61,062 nt of DNA from Candidatus Gerdarchaeota archaeon (GCA_016840945.1 JAEORJ010000083.1:1-61062); one strand, 5' to 3'. Positions 33,413-42,953 are shown, counted from the first letter of the stretch. The notes: generated by a model not told the origin, from the letters alone. Numbers and translations: made by a program.

Positions 33413-34470
33413 TTATCGTTAAATTCTTTGATATAAAGAGTTGCTATAGCGAAAGCTGAAAATACATTCAATTCTTCTCGAGATAAAATATCACTCACAA
33501 TGATTTCATCATATATTCCATTCATTCTTAAAAGTGGAATACCTAGAGCGTTAATAGCCGATCCAATAAGAATTATTTGAGGTTTAACTTCATAATTCCT
33601 ATAATAATTTTCAAGTACATGATTTAATGCTTCAGAAAGTATCTCAAATTGCCTTTTCTCAATTTGCTTTGCTATACTGGTTAATTCCTTTTCAGATAAT
33701 TGATTAACATCAGCACAGACTATTCTAGCTAATCTTACTAAGGAATTAATTTTCGAAACGTCTTTTCCATCAGTTGTTTCAACAGTGAACTCTTTTTCAG
33801 AGATGTTTCCAAGGATTAAATGAACATCACCAGTTGTAGCAAAAAGTTCACTTGAGAGAGGAATTTCTTGAAGGTTAATTTTTACTTTAGGTAGAATAGT
33901 TGCTACATTCGTTCTTAATAATCCTGTGTACACTAGTTCTCGAGAAGTTAATCGCTCTATATCAGTTTTTCCTTGAGCAACAACAGCATTGTTGAAAATT
34001 GGTATTATATCAGTTGTTGTTGAACCAATGTCAATCAAAATTGCGTCTTTATATTTTTTAGCTAAATATTGAGCTGAGGCAAACCAATTTGAGGCTGATA
34101 CTTGGAGCCAATGATCTTTAGCTTCTTGTGCTTCAATGAAATTTCCTTCAACATCATAAATAAGTGGTCTTCCATTTTCTGAAAATACTTCCATTACAAA
34201 ATTAGCTATTTGTACAATACCTTCTTCTTTTGTTTGAAAACAATCAGCTAATTCAGCTGTAGTGACAAATACTACTCGAGAGATACCACCAAATGAATGT
34301 TCTAATTTATCTTTTAGCTCTCGTAAGTATATCGTGTATTCTATGTGCTTTTTCCAAAAAGGAAAATAATCAGAACCAGTTTGAATAAGTTTTATTTCAT
34401 TATTTGTAGATTCTACTAATGCATATTTTGTATTTGCGCCACCAATATCTAATCCAAGTATTTTACTCAT
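33409..34470 (-). CDS. mfnF: methanofuran biosynthesis condensing enzyme
   Basis: This 353-residue protein is of the hydantoinase/oxoprolinase-like ASKHA fold, annotated in archaea as the H4MPT-linked C1-transfer protein. It joins the furan diphosphate to gamma-glutamyltyramine. LGLDIGGANTKYAL is the first phosphate loop, VVFVTTAELADCF and LIDIGSTTTDIIPIF the second, and ILIGSAINALGIPLL the third. It overlaps mfnE by four bases and lies 24 bp after mfnD. Confidence 0.88.
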   Translation of the reverse strand: MSKILGLDIGGANTKYALVESTNNEIKLIQTGSDYFPFWKKHIEYTIYLRELKDKLEHSFGGISRVVFVTTAELADCFQTKEEGIVQIANFVMEVFSENGRPLIYDVEGNFIEAQEAKDHWLQVSASNWFASAQYLAKKYKDAILIDIGSTTTDIIPIFNNAVVAQGKTDIERLTSRELVYTGLLRTNVATILPKVKINLQEIPLSSELFATTGDVHLILGNISEKEFTVETTDGKDVSKINSLVRLARIVCADVNQLSEKELTSIAKQIEKRQFEILSEALNHVLENYYRNYEVKPQIILIGSAINALGIPLLRMNGIYDEIIVSDILSREELNVFSAFAIATLYIKEFNDK

Positions 34471-34494
34471 TGTACTTCACATATCCTAAGAATG

Positions 34495-35742
34495 TCATTC
34501 TTTCTTTAATTTATTTGATAAAAATCGCTGGTTTCTTTTGAAATCTCTTTTTGCTTCTCTTACAGTTTTGCCAATTCCTCTCATTAAAAAGTGATATTCA
34601 TGATTTTGAAAGGATAATGGTGGAGTAATAAGATTTTCTTGTTTGCTAAGTATGTTATAATCTAAAGCAGTTAATTTGGCAGATGATTTTTTAACTCCTT
34701 TAGCAAAATACCCCAAATAATTTCTTTTAGTATCAAAGCTTTTCAATGAATGAAATGATATTGGATTATTTCTATTATGTAACAAACCACATATAGGTGT
34801 TGTCGGTCGTGGATTAATTTCAATTAAATAGATATCAGAGGGATGTTTTCCATTTTGAGTTATAACTAAATCAATTCCGATTATGCCATTTAGGCCAGGT
34901 ATTGCTTTTAGAATTTTATTTACCTGAATCTTAATTTCATTTTCCAAAGCGTGTTTAATGTTACATATACCACCTGAATATTGTGAGCTATCATAATTTA
35001 GCAAAATAAATTGCTGGTTTAAGGAAAGAATAGTGATGTTCCCCTCAATAACATTAGCTGTAATGCTTAGATGATTTCCTTTAATGTATTCTTGAAGGAG
35101 CATTTCATTTTTTAGGCTACTTTCAAAGGCTTGCTTTGCTTGTTCATTGTTAGTACATAGAAAGATGTTTTCGCAAGCAACGCCATCTATTTGCTTTAAA
35201 ATAACAGGGTATGAATCGAATAATTCATTGATCTCCTTTCGCCAATCTTCCCCTTTTATCGCATTGCTCTTTGTTATTTCTGTATAGTGTCCTTTACTAG
35301 TTATCTGATAGGTTTTAGGATAATTGATTTTTAACTCTGAACATAATTTATAGACTTTGGTTTTATCCGTGCAAAAATCAATAGCATCAATCCTTGAATT
35401 TAAACTCTGGCAAGTATTAATTTGCCAAAGAGCAACTAGAGAAGATAAAATGCCATCTGTTCCCGGGGCAATGATTATCGAATAGTCGCATTTATGAGTA
35501 AAGTCTGTTGGTAGATTTCGAAATGCATTCTTGTTTGAAATAAGAATAATTTCATCAGTAGCTAGAAATGGTTTTAGAAAACTCAAACGTTCATCTAAAG
35601 CTGTTAGCACTGAAAATCCTAATTTTTTGTAGTTTTCAATAAGTACTCTAAGAATACCAAATCCTTCCACTAATAATTTGCCGGAAAGTTCTTTGTCCAC
35701 TAATCCACCACTCGAGGCGAATTCAAGGATAAAAATTCTCAT
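34495..35742 (-). CDS. mfnD: tyramine--L-glutamate ligase (ATP-grasp)
   Basis: The protein has 415 residues. The start MRIFILEFASSGGL is the family N-terminus. An ATP-grasp core follows, with PVILKQIDGVACENIFL, LLQEYIKGNHLSITANVIEG, GIIGIDLVITQNG and YLIEINPRPTTPICGL, the last giving the Mg-binding Glu/Asn pair. MfnD links tyramine to glutamate in methanofuran side-chain synthesis. It is about 100 residues longer than methanogen MfnD, mostly at the C-terminus (about 315-415, basic). It is the first gene of the mfnD-F-E operon. Confidence 0.85.
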   Translation of the reverse strand: MRIFILEFASSGGLVDKELSGKLLVEGFGILRVLIENYKKLGFSVLTALDERLSFLKPFLATDEIILISNKNAFRNLPTDFTHKCDYSIIIAPGTDGILSSLVALWQINTCQSLNSRIDAIDFCTDKTKVYKLCSELKINYPKTYQITSKGHYTEITKSNAIKGEDWRKEINELFDSYPVILKQIDGVACENIFLCTNNEQAKQAFESSLKNEMLLQEYIKGNHLSITANVIEGNITILSLNQQFILLNYDSSQYSGGICNIKHALENEIKIQVNKILKAIPGLNGIIGIDLVITQNGKHPSDIYLIEINPRPTTPICGLLHNRNNPISFHSLKSFDTKRNYLGYFAKGVKKSSAKLTALDYNILSKQENLITPPLSFQNHEYHFLMRGIGKTVREAKRDFKRNQRFLSNKLKKE

Positions 35743-35815
35743 TTAACTATTATTGAGCTTAGCTCTTTTGTAAATGTTTTTAATCTAAGTATCTTAATTT
35801 AAAATTCAGAACAAA

Positions 35816-36079
35816 ATGTCTGAAGATAATAATTACGAGAAAATAGCTATCAAATTAGATATGACAGGCAAACAATGTTTTGAGATACGCGTAGAATTAC
35901 TAGCTAGTATTGAAAAAATTCCACCAGGTTCTTTACTTGAAATAATTACTGATAATCCCTTGTCTGAAATAAATGTTCCAAAATGGTGTAGAGTTCATGG
36001 GGAAGAATTGTTTCTTTCAGATATAAAAGAAGGGAAATATATCTATTATATCAAAAAAACGAGAAAAGTAATAATCTAA
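35816..36079 (+). CDS. TusA/SirA-family sulfur-carrier-like protein
   Basis: This 87-residue protein is a two-layer alpha/beta fold. LDMTGKQCFEIRVELLASIE matches the TusA motif LDxxGxxCPxPxxxx, keeping the persulfide Cys but with Phe in place of the following Pro. IPPGSLLEIITDNPLSEINVPKWCRVHGEEL is the rest of the fold. TusA proteins relay sulfur in cofactor and tRNA thiolation. It is divergent from mfnD and 19 bp before the PTPS gene, so probably in its operon. Confidence 0.75.
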   Translation: MSEDNNYEKIAIKLDMTGKQCFEIRVELLASIEKIPPGSLLEIITDNPLSEINVPKWCRVHGEELFLSDIKEGKYIYYIKKTRKVII

Positions 36080-36098
36080 GAAAAAACGATGTGATAAA

Positions 36099-36593
36099 AT
36101 GAGTTATCGTTTAGTTCAGGGAAATTTAAGTTTTAAATTTGCAGCTGCTCATTTTGTTTTAGGTGAAACGGGGTGTGAGCGATTACATGGGCATAATTAT
36201 CTTGTTGAAGTGCAAGTATTTGGTGAACAAGATGAAAAGAAAAATCTCGTAATCGATTTCCTAGAACTAAAACCTTTTGTAAGACAATTCGTTGAGGAAT
36301 TGGATCATAAAATTCTCCTACCAACAAATAATCCTAACCTCTTAATTGAGAATAAACAGCACGAATTATTTGTAAAGTTCGTGCCCAAGAATAAACATTA
36401 TATTTTTCCAGATCAAGATGTTTGTCTTCTTGACATTAATAATACTACAGTTGAAGAATTTGCTAGACTATTAGCTGATAAATTAAAACCTCTCTTTATG
36501 AAATACGATAATGTGGCAGCTATAGAAGTAGGTGTTTTTGAGTATAAAGGACAAGGTTGTTGGAAAATGATCAAAAGAGGGGATTTAGATTAG
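36099..36593 (+). CDS. 6-pyruvoyltetrahydropterin-synthase-family enzyme (pterin branch?)
   Basis: This 164-residue T-fold enzyme binds zinc through FAAAHFV and LHGHNY and has the Cys at GCERLHGHNY that serves as nucleophile in PTPS/QueD enzymes. ELDHKILLP supplies the active-site His and Asp. It overlaps the convergent mptE by 9 bp and sits beside methanofuran and pterin genes, so it may supply hydroxymethylpterin to MptE, as some PTPS variants do. A second family member is at 46702 beside archaeosine genes. Which of the two makes carboxytetrahydropterin is inferred from location only. Confidence 0.75.
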   Translation: MSYRLVQGNLSFKFAAAHFVLGETGCERLHGHNYLVEVQVFGEQDEKKNLVIDFLELKPFVRQFVEELDHKILLPTNNPNLLIENKQHELFVKFVPKNKHYIFPDQDVCLLDINNTTVEEFARLLADKLKPLFMKYDNVAAIEVGVFEYKGQGCWKMIKRGDLD

Positions 36594-37388
36594 AATTTTA
36601 TTTGGCAAATCATCTTTTGTTATTTTAACAAAATTCTCAATTGATTCTCCTTTAGTATAATTATAAAATTTAGTATTGGGAAAAAGAATAGATACTCTTG
36701 ATAGTAGTTCTTTAGCAATAGCAAATTTAATTAATTTATTTTTAGGCGCTGGGAAATTCTCTTGGTGAGTATCTGGTTTTGAATAAACACCAACTGTAGA
36801 ACCAAAATCAAAACCAAATAAAATGATACTTTTAGCATTAAGATTAGCTGTAAGATAGACAGCTCGATCTCCATCGGTGAAACCACCAAAATTCTTTACT
36901 TTAGAAGTATTATGCAGCTGTGTTGAACCTATGACATTTCTCTCTTGTAGCATCCATTCAAAATCAATTGTTTTAGGGATATTATCACCATGCGAATGTA
37001 CAACAATTATCGTTCCACTGTTAAAGCAATCGATAATGGCTTGCTTACTTCCATCTAAATCAGTTACCAAAACATCAATCTTGATATTATACTCTAATAA
37101 TGCTTTAGCTGCTCCATCTACAGCAACAACAATATAATTTCCTTCAGAGCTCTTTAGTATTGGTTTAACATCATCTATAGTATTTACTAATGATGGTCCA
37201 GCACCGAAAATCAACACAATTCTGCCATTAATTTTTGTTTTTAGTTTTTTAATTGCTTCTTTAACATATTTTTGATTTAAGAGGTTGTGAAGAGTTTTTG
37301 TTGCTTTATTATCAGTACTCGAATCAATGCCCAATTTCCTACAGATTTCTTGATAATCTTTCTTTGAGAGCTTGATTATACGAGTCAT
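36585..37388 (-). CDS. mptE: 6-hydroxymethyl-7,8-dihydropterin pyrophosphokinase
   Basis: This 267-residue member of the archaeal DUF115/MptE family makes the pterin diphosphate that is joined to the aminobenzoate moiety of methanopterin (or folate). LIFGAGPSLV, VAVDGAAKALLE, VLVTDLDGSKQ, VHSHGDN and GGFTDGDRAVYL are its conserved motifs, including Asp and His residues that bind metal. Start chosen at ATG 37388 (MTRIIKLSKK); longer open frame reaches 37520 but would overlap the divergent DUF447 gene. It is adjacent to the PTPS-family gene. Confidence 0.88.
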   Translation of the reverse strand: MTRIIKLSKKDYQEICRKLGIDSSTDNKATKTLHNLLNQKYVKEAIKKLKTKINGRIVLIFGAGPSLVNTIDDVKPILKSSEGNYIVVAVDGAAKALLEYNIKIDVLVTDLDGSKQAIIDCFNSGTIIVVHSHGDNIPKTIDFEWMLQERNVIGSTQLHNTSKVKNFGGFTDGDRAVYLTANLNAKSIILFGFDFGSTVGVYSKPDTHQENFPAPKNKLIKFAIAKELLSRVSILFPNTKFYNYTKGESIENFVKITKDDLPNKILI

Positions 37389-37489
37389 GAAAAGATACCT
37401 ACTCATAATAATAGAACATATGATTTTAAAGATTTGAGTAATATTATAATGTGTTGTTTGTTTACTAATTAATATATGAGGTAAAATAT

Positions 37490-38131
37490 ATGCCTGTAAA
37501 TGATGACCTTCTACAACCAAATGTCATATATGAGACAATTATAACTACATACAATGAGTTTGATATACCTAATGCTGCTCCTATGGGCATTTTCCTGAAT
37601 GAACAAGGGTTAGTTGTTATTAGAACCTACATCCCGTCTGACACTTTTGCTAACCTTTGGGAAAAAGGTATTTGTATAGTAAACATTACTTCTGATCCAA
37701 CTCTTTTTACTAATTGTGCATTATTTCAAGAGGAACTAACTGATGAGGATTTTATGGAGTTACCCGATTTTGAAGCTCCTATTTTAACCAAATGTCAGGC
37801 CTCTTATTTCCAAGTAAAGATAATTAAGAAAACAAGAGATAATGAGAAAGCTTATTTTTATGGTGAAATATCTAAAAGGAACCTTAAGCCACAAAAGGTG
37901 AATCTTTACACAAGAGCTTTTTCCTCATTGCTAGAAATTTTAATACATGCAACAAGAGTTCTTTATTGCGCCAAAACTAAAGGAAAGAATTCAAAAGAAG
38001 TAAAATTATATCAACAACATATTGCACATCATACTGAAATCATCAAAAAAGTTGCTAAAAAAGAAACAATCTATCTCAATTTATTGCAAAAAATCCAATC
38101 AAAAATAAATTTTGAATTAGGTAAATTATAA
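37490..38131 (+). CDS. DUF447 protein, flavin-reductase-like fold
   Basis: The protein has 213 residues. The opening VIYETIITTYNEFDIPNAAPMGIF is the signature of archaeal DUF447, with a split-barrel FMN-binding-like fold in the first 130 residues and helices after it. DUF447 genes recur beside methanopterin and methanofuran genes, as here (divergent from mptE). The exact reaction is not known to me; a role in tetrahydromethanopterin or related cofactor synthesis is inferred from context. Confidence 0.8.
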   Translation: MPVNDDLLQPNVIYETIITTYNEFDIPNAAPMGIFLNEQGLVVIRTYIPSDTFANLWEKGICIVNITSDPTLFTNCALFQEELTDEDFMELPDFEAPILTKCQASYFQVKIIKKTRDNEKAYFYGEISKRNLKPQKVNLYTRAFSSLLEILIHATRVLYCAKTKGKNSKEVKLYQQHIAHHTEIIKKVAKKETIYLNLLQKIQSKINFELGKL

Positions 38132-38148
38132 TCAACTGGGTAATACTC

Positions 38149-39186
38149 ATGAACAAAAGAGATATAACACCAATTGAAGGATTCTTTCTAACTTCAAAAG
38201 ATAATTTAATCTTTGATGTTAAAGGAACGAGTCAACCCAAAGATTCCATAATAGCTTTTGTAAGATATGTTCCAACTGCACTTTATCCTTTAGCTGATAA
38301 AACATCATATAAAGACTATGTGAAAATCTACGAGTTAAAGGAACGGTATAATTTTCTTGAAGATTATTTCCCCTATTATTTATACCCAGATCCAAAAGGG
38401 AGAGGATTATTACAAGCCGTTTCAAATGAACTAATCCAAGAAATTCACAATCCAATTAATAAACTTCAAGATTTGTATCAAAGGAGCTATACAAGTTTGG
38501 ATAGTATGCAACAGAATCTTGTGGAATTATGTAATCAACTCGAGGAGTATAGCAGCATTTCTATTGATAACCTAGGGGTTTCCGGTTCATTATTAGTTGA
38601 TTTACACAGGAAAAATTCTGATATTGATTTAGTAGTATATGGGAAAGAACAAGGATTAAAACTATATCAAACCATGCAAGAAATTTTCAATAAATGTTTT
38701 AAGATTAATCAGTATTCAAAAAGTGAACTGAAAAACTTATGGGAAACGAGGGGTCAAGAAGATCAGATTGATTTTGAATCATTTTATGATATGGAAAGGC
38801 ACAAATTATTGCAAGGAACAATAGGTACAACAGATTTCTATATTCGTTTAATATTACCACAACAAGATTACTACGAACCTTATGATACAACTGAAATAAC
38901 TGATTTGGGGATAATTGAAATAGAAGCTGAAATAGCTAATGATGAGCAATCAATATTTACACCTTGTATATATGATTTGAAGAACGTGCAAGTGCTAAAT
39001 CAAACAGAGACTTCCAATATCACTCCTGAGAGAATTTATTCAGTACGTGGGAGATATTGTGAGTTAGCAAAAATAGGCGACAAAATTCGTAGTAGAGGTA
39101 AATTTGAGTTAATGAAAATTGATAATAAAGTAATCGGACAAGTCGTTTTAGGCACAATTGAAAATGAGTATTTGAAAATAATCTAA
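38149..39186 (+). CDS. nucleotidyltransferase-domain protein
   Basis: The protein has 345 residues. The middle has LGVSGSLLVDLHRKNSDIDLVVYG (about 140-163), the GSxxxG...DxD motif of polymerase-beta-type nucleotidyltransferases with both metal-binding Asp. The first 110 residues and the last 100 (a barrel-like segment with RGRYCELAKIGDKIRSRGK) are conserved in archaeal relatives of unknown role. It follows DUF447 by 17 bp, so it is probably co-transcribed. The substrate is unknown; RNA or a cofactor is possible. Confidence 0.7.
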   Translation: MNKRDITPIEGFFLTSKDNLIFDVKGTSQPKDSIIAFVRYVPTALYPLADKTSYKDYVKIYELKERYNFLEDYFPYYLYPDPKGRGLLQAVSNELIQEIHNPINKLQDLYQRSYTSLDSMQQNLVELCNQLEEYSSISIDNLGVSGSLLVDLHRKNSDIDLVVYGKEQGLKLYQTMQEIFNKCFKINQYSKSELKNLWETRGQEDQIDFESFYDMERHKLLQGTIGTTDFYIRLILPQQDYYEPYDTTEITDLGIIEIEAEIANDEQSIFTPCIYDLKNVQVLNQTETSNITPERIYSVRGRYCELAKIGDKIRSRGKFELMKIDNKVIGQVVLGTIENEYLKII

Positions 39187-39280
39187 TTTCATATTCTTTG
39201 GACATGTATAAATACTCAATTGTGTCCATTGTTTTTAAAGAACAAAAATTTGTGAATAATAATCAAGAGGAATAAAAAAA

Positions 39281-39988
39281 ATGGCTATTAAAATTGAACA
39301 AGGCGACCCTCAGAAATATTTCAAAGAGATTTCCTCTATTGTGGGTGATTGTTTTGAGGGTGTATGGTCAGCTGATGACCTCAAACAACTAATTGAAATC
39401 CCACATGAAAATAAAATATTCTTTGTAGCTTATGCTGATGACAAACCTATAGGGTACGCTTTTGTAGTTGCTGATTATGTTGATGAACTTGATGCCAAAA
39501 TAGCTACCATTCAAGAAATAGGTCTCTTACCTGAGCATCGAGATACCGCTATAGTGGATGATTTAATTGATCAGGCAATTCACTTCTCTCGAGCATCAAA
39601 AGCAGAATTATTAGAACAAATTGTTTCCTCTATTGATCAATGGATTATTCCAAATTTGATGAAGAAGAATCTTAAACCAAGTGAGATAAAAGCTGATAGA
39701 GAAATATCATCCTTCAATGAAGCAAAATTACTACTTACCAATCTTAGAAAAAGTTCCAAGTTAAATGTATTAATGAATCAAGTGTTTTTTGAATCCAACA
39801 ATGATTTAGAATCGCAAATCATCGAAAACGACGAAGATTTTGAGAATATGCCAAGAAATGATCCTATTGCTTTTGGCTCAATAATTTCCATAGATAAGGC
39901 TGACGATCTAGAAAATACTTTGGAAGAATTAAATAAACTCGAAATCGAATGGGATGAAATAGGCATCACTTTTGATTACTTACTGTAA
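39281..39988 (+). CDS. GNAT-like acetyltransferase domain protein
   Basis: The protein has 235 residues. The first 115 residues look like a GNAT fold: IFFVAYADDKPIGYAFVVADYV then IATIQEIGLLPEHRDTAIVDDLIDQA, where the acetyl-CoA loop is LLPEHRDTAI without the usual glycines, so activity is uncertain. The second half is acidic and ends in a short strand. Nothing known matches the whole. It stands alone, 95 bp after the nucleotidyltransferase gene and convergent with rnhB. Confidence 0.5.
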   Translation: MAIKIEQGDPQKYFKEISSIVGDCFEGVWSADDLKQLIEIPHENKIFFVAYADDKPIGYAFVVADYVDELDAKIATIQEIGLLPEHRDTAIVDDLIDQAIHFSRASKAELLEQIVSSIDQWIIPNLMKKNLKPSEIKADREISSFNEAKLLLTNLRKSSKLNVLMNQVFFESNNDLESQIIENDEDFENMPRNDPIAFGSIISIDKADDLENTLEELNKLEIEWDEIGITFDYLL

Positions 39989-40024
39989 ATTAACAGTCAA
40001 TAAAAGAAATTAGCTAGATTTTAT

Positions 40025-40681
40025 CTAGAATTTCTTTTCTATATTAGTAACAGTTTTCCAATAAGTTCGTACTATTTTTGTGGGCCAGCTTCTATTTTTA
40101 TCGTAATACTCAGTTAACCATCTAATTGTTTTTTTATCACTTGTGCTCCCAGAACCAAAATCACCGAATTTGTCTCTAATTTTATCAAGTTCTTGAGTTG
40201 CTTTTTGTTTCGCTAATAATGATGCTGCACCCACTGAGATATATTTCGATTCAGCTCTTGGAGAAGTAATAAGTTTGATTTTTTTGGTTGTATCATTATC
40301 TTTCATTAATGATTTCAGTTTATTTACAGCTTGAAAATTATCTACTTGATATTCTGATATATTATCTACTTTTTGTGTTATCTCCTCAAGAGCTCTGAAG
40401 AAAGCATAAGCTTCAGCTTCATCCATTGTCATACCATTTTTGTTGAAATTATTAAGAATATCAGCTTGTAATATTATTACACTATAAGCTATTGCTTGTT
40501 TTTTGATAACATTTACATGAGCATCTATTTTTTTAATAGTTGTATATTTTTTGCTATCCTTAATACCAACTTCCCAAAAAATGGATTCGATTTCATCATC
40601 AATGGCACATGCACCAATTGTCATAGGTCCAATTATTAATCCTCGACCCGCTTCATCAGCCCCAACAACTATCTTTGTCAT
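40025..40681 (-). CDS. rnhB: ribonuclease HII
   Basis: This 218-residue enzyme cleaves RNA in RNA-DNA hybrids and removes misincorporated ribonucleotides and primers. VVGADEAGRGLIIGPM has the DEAGRG motif with the first catalytic Asp and Glu. SPRAESKYISVGAASLLAK and GSGSTSDKKTIRWL supply the remaining acidic and basic residues of the archaeal type. It has typical archaeal length. It is 25 bp after the methyltransferase-like gene on the same strand. Confidence 0.92.
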   Translation of the reverse strand: MTKIVVGADEAGRGLIIGPMTIGACAIDDEIESIFWEVGIKDSKKYTTIKKIDAHVNVIKKQAIAYSVIILQADILNNFNKNGMTMDEAEAYAFFRALEEITQKVDNISEYQVDNFQAVNKLKSLMKDNDTTKKIKLITSPRAESKYISVGAASLLAKQKATQELDKIRDKFGDFGSGSTSDKKTIRWLTEYYDKNRSWPTKIVRTYWKTVTNIEKKF

Positions 40682-40706
40682 TTTTTCTCACCTTATAATT
40701 GATTAT

Positions 40707-41912
40707 TTATTTTGTTAAACGAGCGATAAAAGCACCTGAAATATCTTGTTCATCTGGGTAGAAATACTGCAATAATTCAGCTCCTTCAAAATTAGCTGAA
40801 CACGAACTACCAATAAAAATGTCTTGTTTTTCAACTCTCAAATTTAACTCTTCCACAGCAAATCTTATTACATTTTCATTCTCGTCTGGGTCAATGCTTT
40901 CAGTAAAGTATAATATTGTTCCACCTTGCTTGATTAACCTTGCAGCTTCCTGGATGTACTTCCTCAAAAGTCGATTATATTTTATAATTGTTTTATCATC
41001 AGCTTCTTCAAAGATTTTTGGTCTTACACCTATTTCCGAAGTTAATGGATGGATAATTATCCAATCAAAAGTTTCATTTTTGCTTAATTTATTTGCTATA
41101 CCACTAAAATCTAAATTCATATTTTCAATAGGAGCTTTATACATTCTTAACCGCTTAATGTTTTCTTCGAGTTTTTGAAATCGAGTTGCTGATTCATCAA
41201 TTGCTATTATTCTAGTGTCTGGTACTTTAGAATTATTTTGCCAAATATGTGTAAGTATTTCTCCCGATCCAACACTAAAATCTAGTAATCTATCTTTAGG
41301 CTTAAGTTTAACTTGTTTAGCAGTTATAATACTCGGTAAAGGATCTGGGATGAAATGTCCTCGTAAATACTCTTTAAGCACAACAAGATTAGGAATTATA
41401 TACGGACATTCTGTGATCTTTATTGCTACTCCCTTTTTTTTCTCCCTAATTTCATCCATTCTCATCATTACAATACCATTAGCAATAACTTCGTTCTTTT
41501 TATCAACCACTGAAACCTCATCATTGACTTCTAAATCTTGATTCAAAAAGAAATCTTTAGCTCCAAGGCTTGAACCAACTAGTACACGATTATTCGCTTT
41601 ATGATATCTTAAGCTAACAGTTTTTTCCTTTCTTTGAATTGTTATTGGTCCTTCAACAGGAATTAAAATAGCGTCTTGAATATCGGGGTGGATTAAAGCT
41701 TTTATATCTTTTTCATTTAGCGCTTTCGTTAACTCTTCAGTTGTAGTTTGTAAAGTATTGGTTCTTATAGAGTAATTTTTTGTATGTGTTTTTAATGCTT
41801 TAATAAGGCTTTCAGTTTTAGCAATACCATAGAAAAAAGATAATCTGCTAATTATTCTGTAATTAAATTGATATAAATCTTCCAATTCTTTAATGCGTTG
41901 TTCTATAGACAT
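40707..41912 (-). CDS. NSUN-like RNA methyltransferase fold without catalytic cysteines
   Basis: The protein has 401 residues. Residues about 100-165 form a PUA-like domain inserted as in NSUN6-type enzymes. About 170-401 is the RsmB/NOP2/Sun Rossmann domain, introduced by PNLVVLKEYLRGHFIPDPLP. The expected PCSG motif IV reads HPLTSEIG (L290 in place of Cys), and motif VI, usually TCSxxPxENE, reads TESIDPDENE (E338 in place of Cys). The SAM motif DFSVGSGE is also unusual. It keeps the architecture but cannot do standard m5C chemistry. It may bind RNA or act differently. It is upstream of rnhB. Confidence 0.7.
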   Translation of the reverse strand: MSIEQRIKELEDLYQFNYRIISRLSFFYGIAKTESLIKALKTHTKNYSIRTNTLQTTTEELTKALNEKDIKALIHPDIQDAILIPVEGPITIQRKEKTVSLRYHKANNRVLVGSSLGAKDFFLNQDLEVNDEVSVVDKKNEVIANGIVMMRMDEIREKKKGVAIKITECPYIIPNLVVLKEYLRGHFIPDPLPSIITAKQVKLKPKDRLLDFSVGSGEILTHIWQNNSKVPDTRIIAIDESATRFQKLEENIKRLRMYKAPIENMNLDFSGIANKLSKNETFDWIIIHPLTSEIGVRPKIFEEADDKTIIKYNRLLRKYIQEAARLIKQGGTILYFTESIDPDENENVIRFAVEELNLRVEKQDIFIGSSCSANFEGAELLQYFYPDEQDISGAFIARLTK

Positions 41913-42114
41913 TTCGTGTTAACACCACCCGTAAATAAATCGATAACTATACTCTTAGCTTTAGAATCTATCTGTTTCTTTTAAAAAAAGAGCCACTAAA
42001 TACTTTTCTAAGGAAAATTGTAAAGATTTTCTATTAAAGTTATTTGGTATGGTTTTTAGCATAGAAAGTCTCTTAATTATTTGTAATGTAGTTTATTATC
42101 TGGAGTGAATAACA

Positions 42115-42846
42115 GTGCCGAAGTTAAATGAAGACAAATTTGTCAAGTTAGTCAACTACTGTATAGGCCGTAGAATACCAGAAGATTATCCTATAAGAGT
42201 CTCCATTGAAAATGAAGCTCGAAAAAAGAACTATCAGATGTTAGGAGCATATTTCTTACGTGGTTTAGATATGGATGGTGTTATAGCATTCATTTTACCT
42301 AAGAAATCTTCTGATGATGGTCTTATTCATTATCTTTTCATATGGTTTTCTCAAGAAAATGTTTCATTAACAGAAGAAGGTGCACATGCAACACTCCAAA
42401 TTAAATCCCTCGAACCCAATGAATTTTCATTAAGAGGTATCCCTGAAACTTTTGTTAAGGTAATTGGCGAAAGTACTATGATTGAGAGTATTTTAGTGGA
42501 TTTAATTGATGATCTAAAATGTCTCGAAGTATTTACTATTTTCAATAAAAATGGCTCCCAAAAAGATGCTATTATCGAGATAGATCCAAAAGTTATCGGT
42601 ACAAGAATGATAGTGCAAACAGCTGTATCTGAAGAACCTACATCACCAACTTATGGCAAATTAGAAAGAATGGAAATGGCATTACCTCAATTAATCGATT
42701 TAGCCAATTATTCTATTATGACAGGCTTGAAAATGTACGGTCCGATGGAAGAATTTTCAAATTTCTGTTACCAATGTGGGAAGAAATTACCTCCTGGTGA
42801 TAATCCTTTCTGTATGCATTGTGGTGCAAAACAAGACAACAAATAA
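42115..42846 (+). CDS. unknown protein with C-terminal zinc ribbon, upstream of arcS
   Basis: The protein has 243 residues and starts at GTG 42115. The first 150 residues are alpha/beta with no recognised motif. The C-terminus CYQCGKKLPPGDNPFCMHCG is a four-cysteine zinc ribbon. It lies 107 bp before arcS on the same strand and may head the archaeosine operon. It may bind tRNA or another protein, but nothing in the sequence proves it. Confidence 0.5.
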   Translation: MPKLNEDKFVKLVNYCIGRRIPEDYPIRVSIENEARKKNYQMLGAYFLRGLDMDGVIAFILPKKSSDDGLIHYLFIWFSQENVSLTEEGAHATLQIKSLEPNEFSLRGIPETFVKVIGESTMIESILVDLIDDLKCLEVFTIFNKNGSQKDAIIEIDPKVIGTRMIVQTAVSEEPTSPTYGKLERMEMALPQLIDLANYSIMTGLKMYGPMEEFSNFCYQCGKKLPPGDNPFCMHCGAKQDNK

Positions 42847-42953
42847 TTCACCCTTTTCTTCTCTTTTTCAAATTCATTTGAATAAATTTAATAATAGTCA
42901 TCTTTAGTTTAAGCTCAAGACTGTTTTTAGTAAACTGGAAGCGTTAAGGAAAG

